Positions 22,247 through 30,703 of a stretch of 64,000 nt of DNA are shown piece after piece. Origin of the DNA: Micromonospora sp. PLK6-60 (lineage in GTDB: Bacteria; Actinomycetota; Actinomycetes; Mycobacteriales; Micromonosporaceae). The notes beneath the pieces were generated by a model. The model was not told the origin of the DNA. It worked only from the letters and a program-made list of their open reading frames with translations, and ran no database searches. The stretch is taken from positions 62,001-126,000 of the forward strand of contig NZ_JAIOAA010000010.1 in NCBI RefSeq assembly GCF_019890675.1. Direction: 5' to 3'. The position numbers and the translations under genes were made by a program. The number at the start of each line of letters is the position of its first letter. Position 1 is the stretch's first letter.

Positions 22247-22563
22247 CCGTGAAGGTCAAGAAGGGCGACACGGTCGTCGTCATCGCCGGCAAGGACAAGG
22301 GTGCCAAGGGCAAGGTCATCGCGGCCTACCCGCGGCAGGACAAGGTCCTGGTCGAGGGCGTGAACCGGGTCAAGAAGCACACTCGCATCAGCACCACTCA
22401 GCGTGGCGCCAAGACCGGTGGCATCGTCACCCAGGAGGCCCCGATCCACGTCTCGAACGTGATGGTCGTGGACTCCGACGGCAAGCCGACCCGCGTCGGC
22501 TACCGGATCGACGACAACGGCCAGAAGGTCCGCATCGCGCGTAGCACCGGTAAGGACCTGTGA
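22243..22563 (+). CDS. rplX: 50S ribosomal protein L24
   Basis: L24 initiates large-subunit assembly. The product has 106 residues. The KOW motif is at the start (VKKGDTVVVIAGKDKGAKGK), followed by GVNRVKKHTRISTTQRGAKT. The GTG at 22243 overlaps the rplN stop (GTGA); the open frame extends further upstream inside rplN but without L24 character. Confidence 0.96.
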   Translation: MTVKVKKGDTVVVIAGKDKGAKGKVIAAYPRQDKVLVEGVNRVKKHTRISTTQRGAKTGGIVTQEAPIHVSNVMVVDSDGKPTRVGYRIDDNGQKVRIARSTGKDL

Positions 22564-23132
22564 TGACCACGGCTACCGAAACCAAGACCCTGCCGCGCCT
22601 CAAGCAGCGGTACCGCGACGAGGTCGTGGCGAAGCTGCAGGAGCAGTACGCCTACGGCAACCCCATGCAGGTGCCCGGGCTGGTCAAGATCGTCGTCAAC
22701 ATGGGTGTCGGCGAGGCCGCTCGGGACGCCAAGCTGATCGACGGCGCGGTCCGCGACCTGGCCACCATCACCGGCCAGAAGCCGCTGGTCCGGCGGGCGA
22801 CCAAGTCCATCGCGCAGTTCAAGCTCCGCGAGGGCATGCCGATCGGCGCGAAGGTGACCCTGCGCGGCGACCGGATGTGGGAGTTCCTGGACCGGCTGCT
22901 GTCGATCGCGCTGCCGCGTATCCGCGACTTCCGCGGTCTGGACGGGCGCAAGCTCGACGGGCACGGCAACTACACGTTCGGGCTGACCGAGCAGTCGGTG
23001 TTCCACGAGATCGACCAGGACAAGATCGATCGCCAGCGGGGCATGGACATCACGGTGGTCACCACCGCCACGACCGACGACGAGGGCCGGGCGCTGCTCA
23101 AGCTCCTGGGCTTCCCGTTCAAGGAGAACTGA
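22563..23132 (+). CDS. rplE: 50S ribosomal protein L5
   Basis: L5 binds 5S rRNA in the central protuberance and touches P-site tRNA. The product has 189 residues from the ATG at 22563 (MTTATETKTLPRLKQRYRDE), which shares one base with the rplX stop; a GTG one codon earlier is possible. The conserved KIVVNMGVGEAARDAK and RGMDITVVTTATTDDEGRALL are present. Confidence 0.97.
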   Translation: MTTATETKTLPRLKQRYRDEVVAKLQEQYAYGNPMQVPGLVKIVVNMGVGEAARDAKLIDGAVRDLATITGQKPLVRRATKSIAQFKLREGMPIGAKVTLRGDRMWEFLDRLLSIALPRIRDFRGLDGRKLDGHGNYTFGLTEQSVFHEIDQDKIDRQRGMDITVVTTATTDDEGRALLKLLGFPFKEN

Positions 23133-23133
23133 G

Positions 23134-23319
23134 ATGGCCAAGAAGGCGCTGATCCTCAAGGCGGCCGCGAAGCCGAAGTTCTCGGTTCGCGCGTACACCC
23201 GCTGCCAGCGGTGCGGGCGTCCGAAGGCGGTCTACCGCAAGTTCGGTCTCTGCCGGGTGTGCATCCGGGAGATGGCCCACCGCGGTGAGCTGCCCGGCGT
23301 GTCCAAGGCTTCCTGGTAA
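23134..23319 (+). CDS. rpsN: 30S ribosomal protein S14, zinc-binding type Z
   Basis: S14 completes the 30S head. The product has 61 residues and is the short zinc type: C24-x2-C27 and C40-x2-C43 (RCQRCGRPKAVYRKFGLCRVC). A zinc-free paralogue, common in actinobacteria for zinc starvation, is not in this window. It starts one base after the rplE stop. Confidence 0.98.
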   Translation: MAKKALILKAAAKPKFSVRAYTRCQRCGRPKAVYRKFGLCRVCIREMAHRGELPGVSKASW

Positions 23320-23367
23320 TAGCCCGGCGCGCTCCGCGCGTCAGCTGAACTGTCTCTTCGCCGTAGG

Positions 23368-23386
23368 CCCCGGGCCTGGCCCGGGG
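23368..23386 (+). other. Short GC hairpin before rpsH
   Basis: CCCCGGG (23368-23374) pairs with CCCGGGG (23380-23386). It lies in the 96-bp gap between rpsN and rpsH. A role in S8 autoregulation is possible but unsupported. Confidence 0.3.
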
Positions 23387-23415
23387 AACCCCGGCGAGAA
23401 AGGTTGACGAGTTTC

Positions 23416-23823
23416 ATGACGATGACCGACCCGATCGCAGACATGCTCACGCGTCTGCGTAACGCCAACCAGGCGTACCACGACCGGGTGACGATGCCCT
23501 ACTCGAAGATCAAGGCGAACATCGCCGAGGTTCTCAAGGCCGAGGGTTACATCGCCACCTGGTTGGTCGAGGAGCCCGAGGAGGGCGCCGTCGGCAAGCG
23601 ACTGGTCGTCGAGCTGAAGTACGGCCAGAACCGGGAGCGGAGCCTGGCCGGCATCAAGCGCGTGTCCAAGCCCGGTCTCCGGGTGTACGCCAAGTCGGAC
23701 GGGCTCCCCCGGGTGCTCGGTGGGCTGGGCGTGGCGATCATTTCGACGTCCCAGGGGCTGCTGACCGACCGGCAGGCCCGCAAGCGGAGCGTTGGCGGGG
23801 AAGTCCTCGCCTTCGTCTGGTAA
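23416..23823 (+). CDS. rpsH: 30S ribosomal protein S8
   Basis: S8 is a primary 16S rRNA-binding protein and, in E. coli, the spc operon repressor. The product has 135 residues, MTMTDPIADMLTRLRNANQA, with the C-terminal IISTSQGLLTDRQARKRSVG signature. The ATG at 23416 matches the family N-terminus; a TTG four codons earlier also exists. Confidence 0.97.
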   Translation: MTMTDPIADMLTRLRNANQAYHDRVTMPYSKIKANIAEVLKAEGYIATWLVEEPEEGAVGKRLVVELKYGQNRERSLAGIKRVSKPGLRVYAKSDGLPRVLGGLGVAIISTSQGLLTDRQARKRSVGGEVLAFVW

Positions 23824-23839
23824 CGGGAGACTGGTAGAA

Positions 23840-24382
23840 ATGTCGCGTATTGGACGTAAGTCGATCCCGGTGCCTTCCGGCGTCGACATCACGATCGAGG
23901 GGCGGACCGTCAAGGTCAAGGGCCCCAAGGGCGAGCTGAGCCACGTGCTGGCCGAGCCGATCACCGCCGAGCGGGGCGACGACGGCGAGCTGCACGTCAA
24001 CCGGCCGAACGACGAGCGCAAGGCCAAGGAGCTGCACGGCCTGAGCCGTACGCTGGTGGCCAACATGATCGTCGGGGTTACCGAGGGCTACCGCAAGAGC
24101 CTGGAGATCGCCGGCACCGGTTACCGCGTCACCGCCAAGGGCAAGGACCTGGAGTTCGCGCTCGGGTTCTCGCACCCGGTGCTGGTGCCGGCGCCGGACG
24201 GCATCACCTTCACCGTCGAGCGGCCGACGCTGTTCCACATCGCCGGCATCGACAAGCAGCAGGTCGGTGAGATCGCCGCCAACATCCGGAAGATCCGCCC
24301 GCCGGAGCCCTACAAGGGCAAGGGCATCAAGTACCAGGGCGAGGTCATCCGCCGTAAGGCTGGAAAGGCAGGTAAGAAGTGA
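23840..24382 (+). CDS. rplF: 50S ribosomal protein L6
   Basis: L6 supports the factor-binding region near the stalk. The product has 180 residues, MSRIGRKSIPVPSGVDITIE, with the C-terminal PEPYKGKGIKYQGEVIRRK motif. The ATG at 23840 is the family start; the frame is open further upstream inside rpsH. It overlaps rplR by 4 bp. Confidence 0.97.
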   Translation: MSRIGRKSIPVPSGVDITIEGRTVKVKGPKGELSHVLAEPITAERGDDGELHVNRPNDERKAKELHGLSRTLVANMIVGVTEGYRKSLEIAGTGYRVTAKGKDLEFALGFSHPVLVPAPDGITFTVERPTLFHIAGIDKQQVGEIAANIRKIRPPEPYKGKGIKYQGEVIRRKAGKAGKK

Positions 24383-24768
24383 GCGCCACGCTGCTCAAGC
24401 GCCGCCGCGGCGTTGCCGCCAAGCGCGCCGTCGGGCGTGCGCGCCGGCACTTCCGGGTCCGCAAGAACATCAGCGGCACCGCTGCGCGTCCCCGCCTGGT
24501 GGTCACCCGCTCGCTGCGGCACATCGTCGCCCAGATCGTGGACGACACCAAGGGTCACACCCTGGCGTCGGCCTCGACGATGGACGCCTCGCTGCGCGGT
24601 GCCGAGGGCGACAAGCGCGCCCTGGCCGGCAAGGTCGGCGCCCTGCTCGCCGAGCGGGCCAAGGCCGCCGGCGTCTCGAAGGTCGTCTTCGACCGCGGTG
24701 GCAACCGGTACGCGGGGCGGGTCGCCGCGCTTGCCGACGCCGCCCGCGAAGCCGGGCTCGAGTTCTAG
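24379..24768 (+). CDS. rplR: 50S ribosomal protein L18
   Basis: L18 brings 5S rRNA to the large subunit. The product has 129 residues with RLVVTRSLRHIVAQIVDD and the C-terminal VVFDRGGNRYAGRVAALAD. The GTG start overlaps the rplF stop. Confidence 0.97.
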   Translation: MSATLLKRRRGVAAKRAVGRARRHFRVRKNISGTAARPRLVVTRSLRHIVAQIVDDTKGHTLASASTMDASLRGAEGDKRALAGKVGALLAERAKAAGVSKVVFDRGGNRYAGRVAALADAAREAGLEF

Positions 24769-24801
24769 AAACCCCGTCACGAGAGAGAAGGAAGGCTGCT
24801 G

Positions 24802-25416
24802 ATGCCAGGTCAACAGCGCCGTGGCGGCGGGTCCGGTGGCAACGAGGGTGGTCGCCGCGACAACCGCCGTGAGGGCGGCCGCGGAAACGCGCCCGTCGAG
24901 AAGACCCCGCACCTCGAGCGGGTCGTCGCGATCAACCGCGTCGCCAAGGTCGTGAAGGGTGGTCGTCGCTTCAGCTTCACCGCCCTGGTGATCGTGGGCG
25001 ACGGCGACGGCACCGTCGGCGTGGGCTACGGAAAGGCCAAGGAGGTGCCCGCGGCGATCGCCAAGGGTGTCGAGGAGGCCAAGAAGCACTTCTTCAAGGT
25101 GCCGCGGATCGGTCAGTCGATCCCGCACCCGGTCACGGGCGAGGACGCCGCCGGTGTGGTGCTGCTCAAGCCGGCCTCCGCCGGTACGGGCGTCATCGCC
25201 GGTGGTCCGGTGCGTGCCGTGCTGGAGTGCGCGGGCATCCACGACGTGCTCTCCAAGAGCCTCGGCTCGTCGAACCCGATCAACATCGTGCACGCCACGG
25301 TCGCGGCGCTGAAGGGGCTCGAGTCCCCGGAGGCCGTCGCCGCCCGCCGTGGCCTGCCGGTCGAGGACGTCGCGCCGGCCGCCATGCTCGCCTCGCGGGC
25401 GGGGGTGGCGTCCTGA
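24802..25416 (+). CDS. rpsE: 30S ribosomal protein S5
   Basis: S5 acts at the mRNA entry and in decoding fidelity. The product has 204 residues. An N-terminal Gly/Arg/Asn-rich extension of about 30 residues precedes the double-stranded RNA-binding domain (VVKGGRRFSFTALVIVGDGD). The spectinomycin-loop region around VKGGRR is intact. GAAGGAAG precedes the ATG, and the stop overlaps rpmD by 1 bp. Confidence 0.97.
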   Translation: MPGQQRRGGGSGGNEGGRRDNRREGGRGNAPVEKTPHLERVVAINRVAKVVKGGRRFSFTALVIVGDGDGTVGVGYGKAKEVPAAIAKGVEEAKKHFFKVPRIGQSIPHPVTGEDAAGVVLLKPASAGTGVIAGGPVRAVLECAGIHDVLSKSLGSSNPINIVHATVAALKGLESPEAVAARRGLPVEDVAPAAMLASRAGVAS

Positions 25417-25598
25417 TGGCTCGCCTGAAGGTCACCCAGGTCCGGTCCGAGATCGGGACCAAGAAGAACCAGCGTGACTCGCTGCGTTCGCTCGGTCTCA
25501 AGCGGATCAACGACGTGGTGGTCAAGGAGGATCGTCCGGAGATCCGCGGCATGATCTTCACGGTCAACCACCTCGTGAAGGTCGAGGAGGTCGAGTAA
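25416..25598 (+). CDS. rpmD: 50S ribosomal protein L30
   Basis: L30 is a small large-subunit protein. The product has 60 residues: MARLKVTQVRSEIGTKKNQR with SLGLKRINDVVVKEDRPEIR. It overlaps both rpsE and rplO by 1 bp. Confidence 0.97.
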   Translation: MARLKVTQVRSEIGTKKNQRDSLRSLGLKRINDVVVKEDRPEIRGMIFTVNHLVKVEEVE

Positions 25599-26041
25599 TG
25601 ACGATCAAGGTGCACCACCTGCGTCCGGCGCCCGGTGCCAAGACCGCGAAGACCCGCGTGGGTCGCGGTGAGGGCTCCAAGGGCAAGACCGCCGGTCGCG
25701 GTACCAAGGGTTCGAAGGCCCGGAAGAACATCTCGCCGGCGTTCGAGGGTGGGCAGATGCCCATTCACATGCGCCTGCCGAAGATGAAGGGCTTCAAGAA
25801 CAAGTTCAAGGTCGTCTTCCAGGTGGTCAACCTGGACCGGCTGGCCGAGCTGTTCCCGAACGGCGGCCAGATCGGCCCGCAGGAGATGGTCGACGCCGGG
25901 GCGGTCCGCAAGGGCCACCCGGTCAAGGTGCTCGGCACCGGCGACCTCGGCGGCGTGTCTCTCCAGGTGTCGGCGCACGCGTTCAGCGCGTCGGCCAAGG
26001 AGAAGATCACCGCCGCCGGTGGCTCGGTCTCCGAGCTGTAA
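25598..26041 (+). CDS. rplO: 50S ribosomal protein L15
   Basis: L15 is a late-assembly large-subunit protein. The product has 147 residues with the Gly/Arg/Lys-rich N-terminal half (GRGEGSKGKTAGRGTKGSKA) and the globular C-terminal half. It is the last gene before the terminator separating it from secY. Confidence 0.97.
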   Translation: MTIKVHHLRPAPGAKTAKTRVGRGEGSKGKTAGRGTKGSKARKNISPAFEGGQMPIHMRLPKMKGFKNKFKVVFQVVNLDRLAELFPNGGQIGPQEMVDAGAVRKGHPVKVLGTGDLGGVSLQVSAHAFSASAKEKITAAGGSVSEL

Positions 26042-26051
26042 GGCGGATCCA

Positions 26052-26087
26052 GGCGCCCGCTCAGTTGTCACCGACTGGGCGGGCGCC
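26052..26087 (+). terminator. Hairpin after rplO
   Basis: GGCGCCCGC (26052-26060) pairs with GCGGGCGCC (26079-26087), with an inner CAGT/ACTG stem. It lies 10 bp after the rplO stop. A smaller CCGGGCA/TGCCCGG hairpin follows at 26140-26157. No promoter for secY could be assigned with confidence in this 231-bp gap. Confidence 0.65.
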
Positions 26088-26272
26088 CTGGTCTACCAGG
26101 CACGTGTGCGCCAAGTAACATCGGATTCGGTTTATGTAGCCGGGCACATCTGCCCGGACCGGGATCGGGCTGTTAGAGTCCCTTCCCAGCTATGGATATC
26201 GGGCAGTCCGCCCGGCACCCACCCCGCCCCGCCAGGGAACACCGGCGGCCCGCGTCGCGCAGGAGGAAGAAG

Positions 26273-27601
26273 TTGCTGTCCGCCTTTCTCAGTGCGTTCC
26301 GTACGCCTGACCTGCGCAAGAAGCTGCTGTTCACAGTCGGCATCATCGCGGTCTACCGACTGGGCGCCACGCTGCCCAGCCCGGGCGTCTCGTACGGCAA
26401 CGTGCAGAAGTGCCTCGACAGCATCCAGGGTGACACCACCGGGGTGCTGAACCTGCTGGACCTCTTCTCCGGCGGCGCGTTGCTGCAACTCTCGGTCTTC
26501 GCGCTGGGCATCATGCCCTACATCACCGCGTCGATCATCCTGCAGCTGCTCACCGTGGTCATCCCGCGGCTGGAGCAGCTCCGCAAGGAGGGTCAGGCCG
26601 GCCAGGCGAAGATCACCCAGTACACCCGGTACCTGACCCTGGGCCTGGGCGTCCTGCAGTCCTCGGCGTTCGTCGCGCTGGCTCGTTCCGGCCAGCTCTT
26701 CCAGAACCGCTGCGACCAGTGGCCGATCGTCCCCCAGGGCACCGGCATCCCGGACTGGCTGACGCTGGTCATCCTGGTCATGACCATGACCGCGGGCACC
26801 GGCATGGTGATGTGGCTCGGCGAGCTGATCACCGACCGCGGCGTCGGCAACGGCATGTCCGTGCTGATCTTCACCTCGATCGCGGCCCGGCTCCCCAGCG
26901 AGGGCTGGAAGATCAAGACCCAGCAGGGTTGGGGCAAGTTCATCCTGGTGCTCGCGCTGGTCCTGGTGGTCATCACCGCGGTCACCTTCATCGAGCAGGC
27001 GCAGCGCCGGATCCCGGTGCAGTACGCGAAGCGCATGATCGGCCGGCGGATGTACGGCGGCACCTCGACCTACATCCCGCTGAAGGTCAACCAGGCGGGT
27101 GTCATCCCGGTCATCTTCGCCTCGTCGCTGCTCTACCTGCCGCAGCTGGCCCTGCAGTTCTTCGACCAGACCAACCCGGGCAAGACCCAGGCCTGGATCC
27201 AGAACAACGTCGTCGCGCCGGCCAGCCCGCTGCACATCGCGATCTACTTCCTGCTGATCATCTTCTTCACGTACTTCTACGTGTCGATCACGTTCAACCC
27301 GACCGAGGTCGCGGACAACATGAAGAAGTACGGCGGTTTCGTGCCGGGCATCCGCCCGGGCCGGCCGACCGCCGAGTACCTCGACTTCATCCTCAGCCGG
27401 ATCACCCTGCCGGGCGCGCTCTACCTGGGCATCGTCGCGGTCCTGCCGAACTTCTTCTTCATCTGGCTGAACAGCCAGCAGTTCCAGAACTTCCCGTTCG
27501 GCGGCACCGCTGTGCTCATCATGGTCGGCGTCGGTCTGGAGACCGTGAAGCAGATCGAGAGCCAACTCATGCAGCGGAACTACGAAGGGTTCCTGCGGTA
27601 G
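26273..27601 (+). CDS. secY: Preprotein translocase subunit SecY
   Basis: SecY is the channel of the Sec protein-export complex. The product has 442 residues with ten predicted membrane segments, the N-terminal AFRTPDLRKKLLFTVGIIAV and the cytosolic loop motif NPTEVADNMKKYGGFVPGIR. The start is the TTG at 26273, placed 6 nt after AGGAGG (26261-26266). The frame is open for 27 codons upstream, but that part is Arg/Pro-rich and unlike SecY. The adk ATG abuts the TAG stop. Confidence 0.97.
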   Translation: MLSAFLSAFRTPDLRKKLLFTVGIIAVYRLGATLPSPGVSYGNVQKCLDSIQGDTTGVLNLLDLFSGGALLQLSVFALGIMPYITASIILQLLTVVIPRLEQLRKEGQAGQAKITQYTRYLTLGLGVLQSSAFVALARSGQLFQNRCDQWPIVPQGTGIPDWLTLVILVMTMTAGTGMVMWLGELITDRGVGNGMSVLIFTSIAARLPSEGWKIKTQQGWGKFILVLALVLVVITAVTFIEQAQRRIPVQYAKRMIGRRMYGGTSTYIPLKVNQAGVIPVIFASSLLYLPQLALQFFDQTNPGKTQAWIQNNVVAPASPLHIAIYFLLIIFFTYFYVSITFNPTEVADNMKKYGGFVPGIRPGRPTAEYLDFILSRITLPGALYLGIVAVLPNFFFIWLNSQQFQNFPFGGTAVLIMVGVGLETVKQIESQLMQRNYEGFLR

Positions 27602-28255
27602 ATGCGACTCGTTCTGGTGGGCCCGCCGGGCGCGGGCAAGGGCACCCAAGCGGAGTTCATCGCCGCTCACCTCTCGGTGCCGAAGATCTCGACCGGTGAC
27701 ATCTTCCGGGCCAACGTCTCCCAGGGCACGCCGCTGGGCGTGGAGGCCAAGCGGTACATGGACGCCGGCAAGCTGGTGCCGGACGAGGTGACCATCAACA
27801 TGGTCCGCGACCGGCTGGCCGAGGCGGACGCCGCGGAGGGGTTCCTGCTCGACGGGTTCCCGCGCACCACGCCGCAGGCCGCCGCGCTGGACAAGCTCCT
27901 CGCCGACCTGGGCACCGCGCTGGACCTGGTGCTGGAGCTGGTCGTCGACGACGACGAGGTGATCCGGCGGCTCTCCGGCCGGCGCACCTGCCGGGGCTGC
28001 GGCAAGATCTGGCACGTCGAGTTCGACGCCACCACCCGGGACGGCATCTGCGACCGCTGCGGCGCCGAGCTGTTCCAGCGCGACGACGACAAGCCGGAGA
28101 CCATCGCCGCCCGGCTGCGGGAGTACGCCGAGAAGACCGCGCCGCTTGTCGACTACTACGGCGCCCAGGGCAAGCTGGTGGGGATCGACGCCACCGGCCC
28201 GGTGGAGGACGTGACCGTCCGCGCCATCGACGCCCTCCGCTCGTACGGCGGATGA
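27602..28255 (+). CDS. adk: Adenylate kinase
   Basis: Adenylate kinase interconverts ATP + AMP and 2 ADP. The product has 217 residues. P-loop GPPGAGKGT is at residues 7-15 and the NMP-binding DGFPRT is present. The long LID domain carries four cysteines (CRGCGK and CDRCG), indicating a zinc-bound LID as in many Gram-positive enzymes. It begins immediately after the secY stop. Confidence 0.98.
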   Translation: MRLVLVGPPGAGKGTQAEFIAAHLSVPKISTGDIFRANVSQGTPLGVEAKRYMDAGKLVPDEVTINMVRDRLAEADAAEGFLLDGFPRTTPQAAALDKLLADLGTALDLVLELVVDDDEVIRRLSGRRTCRGCGKIWHVEFDATTRDGICDRCGAELFQRDDDKPETIAARLREYAEKTAPLVDYYGAQGKLVGIDATGPVEDVTVRAIDALRSYGG

Positions 28256-28287
28256 CGTCCCGCCGGTCCGCCGGCGGATAGAGTGCG

Positions 28288-28320
28288 AACAGCGGGGTAC
28301 GCGAGACGTGCCCCGCTGTT
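28288..28320 (+). other. Stable hairpin between adk and map
   Basis: AACAGCGGGG (28288-28297) pairs with CCCCGCTGTT (28311-28320), and the stem continues inward through one G-U pair and ACG/CGT to a CGAGA loop (14 bp in all). It lies 28 nt before the map start. It may attenuate or separate map from secY-adk. Confidence 0.5.
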
Positions 28321-28347
28321 CCGCGTAGAACGAAAGGTAACGCCTCC

Positions 28348-29199
28348 ATGCGCCGTCCCCAGCTGGACATCCAGCTGAAGACCCCGGCCCAGATCGAGAA
28401 GATGCGCGCCGCCGGCCTGGTGGTCGCCGAGGCGCTGCGCCGGATGCGGGAGGCGGTCGCCCCCGGGGTCAGCACCGCCGACCTGGACGCGATCGCCGAG
28501 TCGACCATCCGCGAGGCGGGCGCCGTCCCCTCGTTCAAGGGCTACCACGGCTTCCCCGCGTCGATCTGCTCCTCAGTCAACGAGCAGGTGGTGCACGCCA
28601 TCCCGAGCCCGAAGCAGGTGCTGCGGGACGGCGACGTGATCTCGATCGACTGCGGCGCGGTGCTCGACGGCTGGCACGGCGACGCGGCGATCACGGTGGG
28701 GGTGGGCGAGGTCGACCCGGCGCTGCTGAAGATGGCGGCGGTGGCCGAGGACGCCATGTGGGCCGGGATCGCCGCGGCGGCGCGCGGGGCGGCCGGCGGC
28801 AGGGGCCGGCTCACCGACATCTCGCACGCCGTGGAGAACGCGGTCCGCCGCGGCGGCCGGTACGGCATCGTCGACGGCTACGGCGGGCACGGCATCGGCA
28901 CCGAGATGCACCAGGACCCGCACGTGCTGAACCACGGGCGCCCCGGACGCGGGCCGAAGCTGGTCCCCGGCATGGCGCTGGCCATCGAGCCGATGATCAC
29001 CATGGGTTCGCCCCGTACGGTGGAGCTCGCGGACGGCTGGACGGTGGTCACCCGGGACGGCTCGATGGCCGTGCACGTGGAGCACTCGATGGCGCTGCTG
29101 GACGACGGGGTCTGGGTGCTGACCGCGTTCGACGGCGGCCGGGGCCGGTTGGGCGACCTGGTGACCGCCCGGCAGCCGGCCGGCTCCCCGGCGCCCTGA
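28348..29199 (+). CDS. map: Methionine aminopeptidase, type I
   Basis: MetAP removes the initiator methionine from nascent proteins. The product has 283 residues, slightly longer than the 264-residue E. coli enzyme. The expected catalytic and metal residues are all visible: H83 (VVHAIP), D101 (SIDCG), D112 (WHGDAAIT), H181 (GGHGIG), E214 (AIEPM) and E245 (HVEHS). CGAAAGG lies upstream of the ATG. The secY-adk-map order is typical of Gram-positive bacteria. Confidence 0.97.
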   Translation: MRRPQLDIQLKTPAQIEKMRAAGLVVAEALRRMREAVAPGVSTADLDAIAESTIREAGAVPSFKGYHGFPASICSSVNEQVVHAIPSPKQVLRDGDVISIDCGAVLDGWHGDAAITVGVGEVDPALLKMAAVAEDAMWAGIAAAARGAAGGRGRLTDISHAVENAVRRGGRYGIVDGYGGHGIGTEMHQDPHVLNHGRPGRGPKLVPGMALAIEPMITMGSPRTVELADGWTVVTRDGSMAVHVEHSMALLDDGVWVLTAFDGGRGRLGDLVTARQPAGSPAP

Positions 29200-29323
29200 C
29201 CGACGACCCGCTCCGGCGGCCGGCGGCGCCTTCCAGTGACCGGCCGCCGCTACGTCGTGGCTGTTCTCGGTGGTTGTTCTCGGCTCGCGGGCGTCGCTCG
29301 TCCCGGTGGGGGCGAATCGAGCG

Positions 29324-29361
29324 TGATACCTCTGAGGCATATTGATGACTCAGAGGTATCA
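29324..29361. promoter_or_regulatory. Perfect 13-bp inverted repeat, candidate operator
   Basis: TGATACCTCTGAG (29324-29336) is the exact reverse complement of CTCAGAGGTATCA (29349-29361), separated by 12 bp. It is less GC-rich than its surroundings and lies in the 320-bp gap between map and the DUF1707 gene. The left arm is itself a near-palindrome (ATACCTCTGAGGCAT). It looks like a repressor site rather than a terminator. The rest of the gap shows nothing recognisable. Confidence 0.55.
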
Positions 29362-29519
29362 GCCGTTCGGGAGTCCCCGCTGCCCGGCAGGTGACTCTCC
29401 GTGGCCGTCACCCCGCCGCGGGCCCGGGCGCGACTGCCGCCGGCGGCTCGGTGGGCCGACCAGGGGGCCGACCAGGGGGCCGGGTCCGGGGCGCTGGTGA
29501 GGGCTGGCGGGCGGGTGCC

Positions 29520-30197
29520 ATGCTTGCCCCCATGGAGGGGCGCAGCGGGATGCGGGCGGGCGACGCTGACCGCGAGGTCACGGCGGAGCGGCTCCGGGTG
29601 GCGTTGAACGAGGGCCGGCTCGACCTGCACGAGTACGACGAGCGCCTGCAACGGGCGTACGGTGCGAAGACCTACGGCGAGCTGGACGCGCTGCTGGCCG
29701 ACCTGCCCGGGGCGATCCCGGCGGCACTCCCGGCGCCCCGCCCGGCCGACGCGCCGGTGACCGCCCCGCCCCCGCCCGGGGCGAGTGACCTGTCCGGGAT
29801 GCCGGCCGGGACGGGTGACCCGGCGGGGGAGCGGCCGGTCGATCCGGGCCGGGTCCGCCGGCAGTGGCTGGCCGAGGTGTGGCTGCCCTGGCTCCGGGTG
29901 GCGGCGATCCTGACCGCCATCTGGCTGGTCAGCGGGGTGGGCGGGGGCTTCGGCTACTACTGGCCGCTGTGGGTGCTCGGGCCGTGGGGCGCGGTGGTGC
30001 TGATGCAGACCGCCGGTGGCCTGGCCACCGGGGAGCCGCAGCGGGCGGTGGAGCGGCAGCGGCGGCGCAGGGCCGAGCGGCACGAGCGCCGGCAGGTGCA
30101 GCGACAGGCGCGCCGGGAGGCCACCGCGATCGAGGACGACGCCGCCACGGGGCGTGACGAGGGTCACAGCGACCGGCCCGCTCGTCCGGCCGGGTGA
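29520..30197 (+). CDS. DUF1707 (SHOCT-like) domain membrane protein
   Basis: The product has 225 residues. Residues about 10-60 match the DUF1707 domain, including MRAGDADREVTAERLRVALN and the continuation GRLDLHEYDERLQRAYGAKT. A Pro/Ala-rich linker follows, then two hydrophobic segments (WLRVAAILTAIWLVSGVGGG and YYWPLWVLGPWGAVVLM), then a strongly basic Arg/Gln helix at the C-terminus. The start is uncertain: ATG 29520 or ATG 29532, neither with a clear ribosome binding site. DUF1707 proteins are common in actinobacteria, usually membrane-linked; the role is unknown. Confidence 0.75.
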   Translation: MLAPMEGRSGMRAGDADREVTAERLRVALNEGRLDLHEYDERLQRAYGAKTYGELDALLADLPGAIPAALPAPRPADAPVTAPPPPGASDLSGMPAGTGDPAGERPVDPGRVRRQWLAEVWLPWLRVAAILTAIWLVSGVGGGFGYYWPLWVLGPWGAVVLMQTAGGLATGEPQRAVERQRRRRAERHERRQVQRQARREATAIEDDAATGRDEGHSDRPARPAG

Positions 30198-30214
30198 CCG
30201 CCCGGGTGGTCGGT

Positions 30215-30244
30215 TTGGCGACCGCCCGCCGACGGGCGTACACT
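30215..30244 (+). promoter_or_regulatory. Promoter of infA-rpmJ operon
   Basis: TTGGCG (30215-30220), an 18-bp spacer and TACACT (30239-30244) form a good housekeeping promoter. The predicted leader of about 140 nt contains a hairpin, CGGACCACC/GGTGGTCCG, at 30318-30339. Confidence 0.6.
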
Positions 30245-30391
30245 TTCTGATCGGCGCACAGCGTCCACTCCGGCATGCCCACCCGCGCTTCTGTGGGAGC
30301 CGGAGCCGCGGCTGGCTCGGACCACCATCGGGTGGTCCGTGTAAGACGTTGTGGGCCGTCCGGAGCAACCGACGTCAGGACAGCGGAGGAC

Positions 30392-30613
30392 ATGCCGAAA
30401 AAAGACGGAGCCATCGAGATCGAGGGTCGGGTCATCGAGCCCCTGCCGAACGCCATGTTCCGGGTGGAGCTCGCGAACGGTCACAAGGTGCTGGCTCACA
30501 TCAGCGGCAAGATGCGGCAGCACTACATCCGCATCCTGCCGGAGGACCGGGTCGTCGTCGAACTCTCGCCGTACGACCTGACCCGCGGGCGCATCGTCTA
30601 CCGCTACAAGTAA
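30392..30613 (+). CDS. infA: Translation initiation factor IF-1
   Basis: IF-1 blocks the A site during initiation. The product has 73 residues, MPKKDGAIEIEGRVIEPLPN, and forms a single OB-fold ending in RGRIVYRYK. The ATG at 30392 follows CGGAGGA; an open frame extends 39 codons upstream through the leader without IF-1 character. Confidence 0.98.
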   Translation: MPKKDGAIEIEGRVIEPLPNAMFRVELANGHKVLAHISGKMRQHYIRILPEDRVVVELSPYDLTRGRIVYRYK

Positions 30614-30703
30614 GCCTGACGGCGGCCGGGGACGTCCCGTGTCCGTCTTCGACGTCCGGCGTCGCGCCTCGCGACTCCGGGCCAGATGGGAAGTAAGGCA
30701 ACC

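Noticed and set aside
26192..26272. 27-codon N-terminal extension of SecY
   Set aside because: Arg/Pro-rich and unlike SecY; the perfect ribosome binding site at 26261-26266 points to the TTG at 26273.
29324..29361. Intrinsic terminator after map
   Set aside because: The arms are AT-rich with a 12-nt loop and lie 125 bp beyond the stop without a U-run; an operator fits better.
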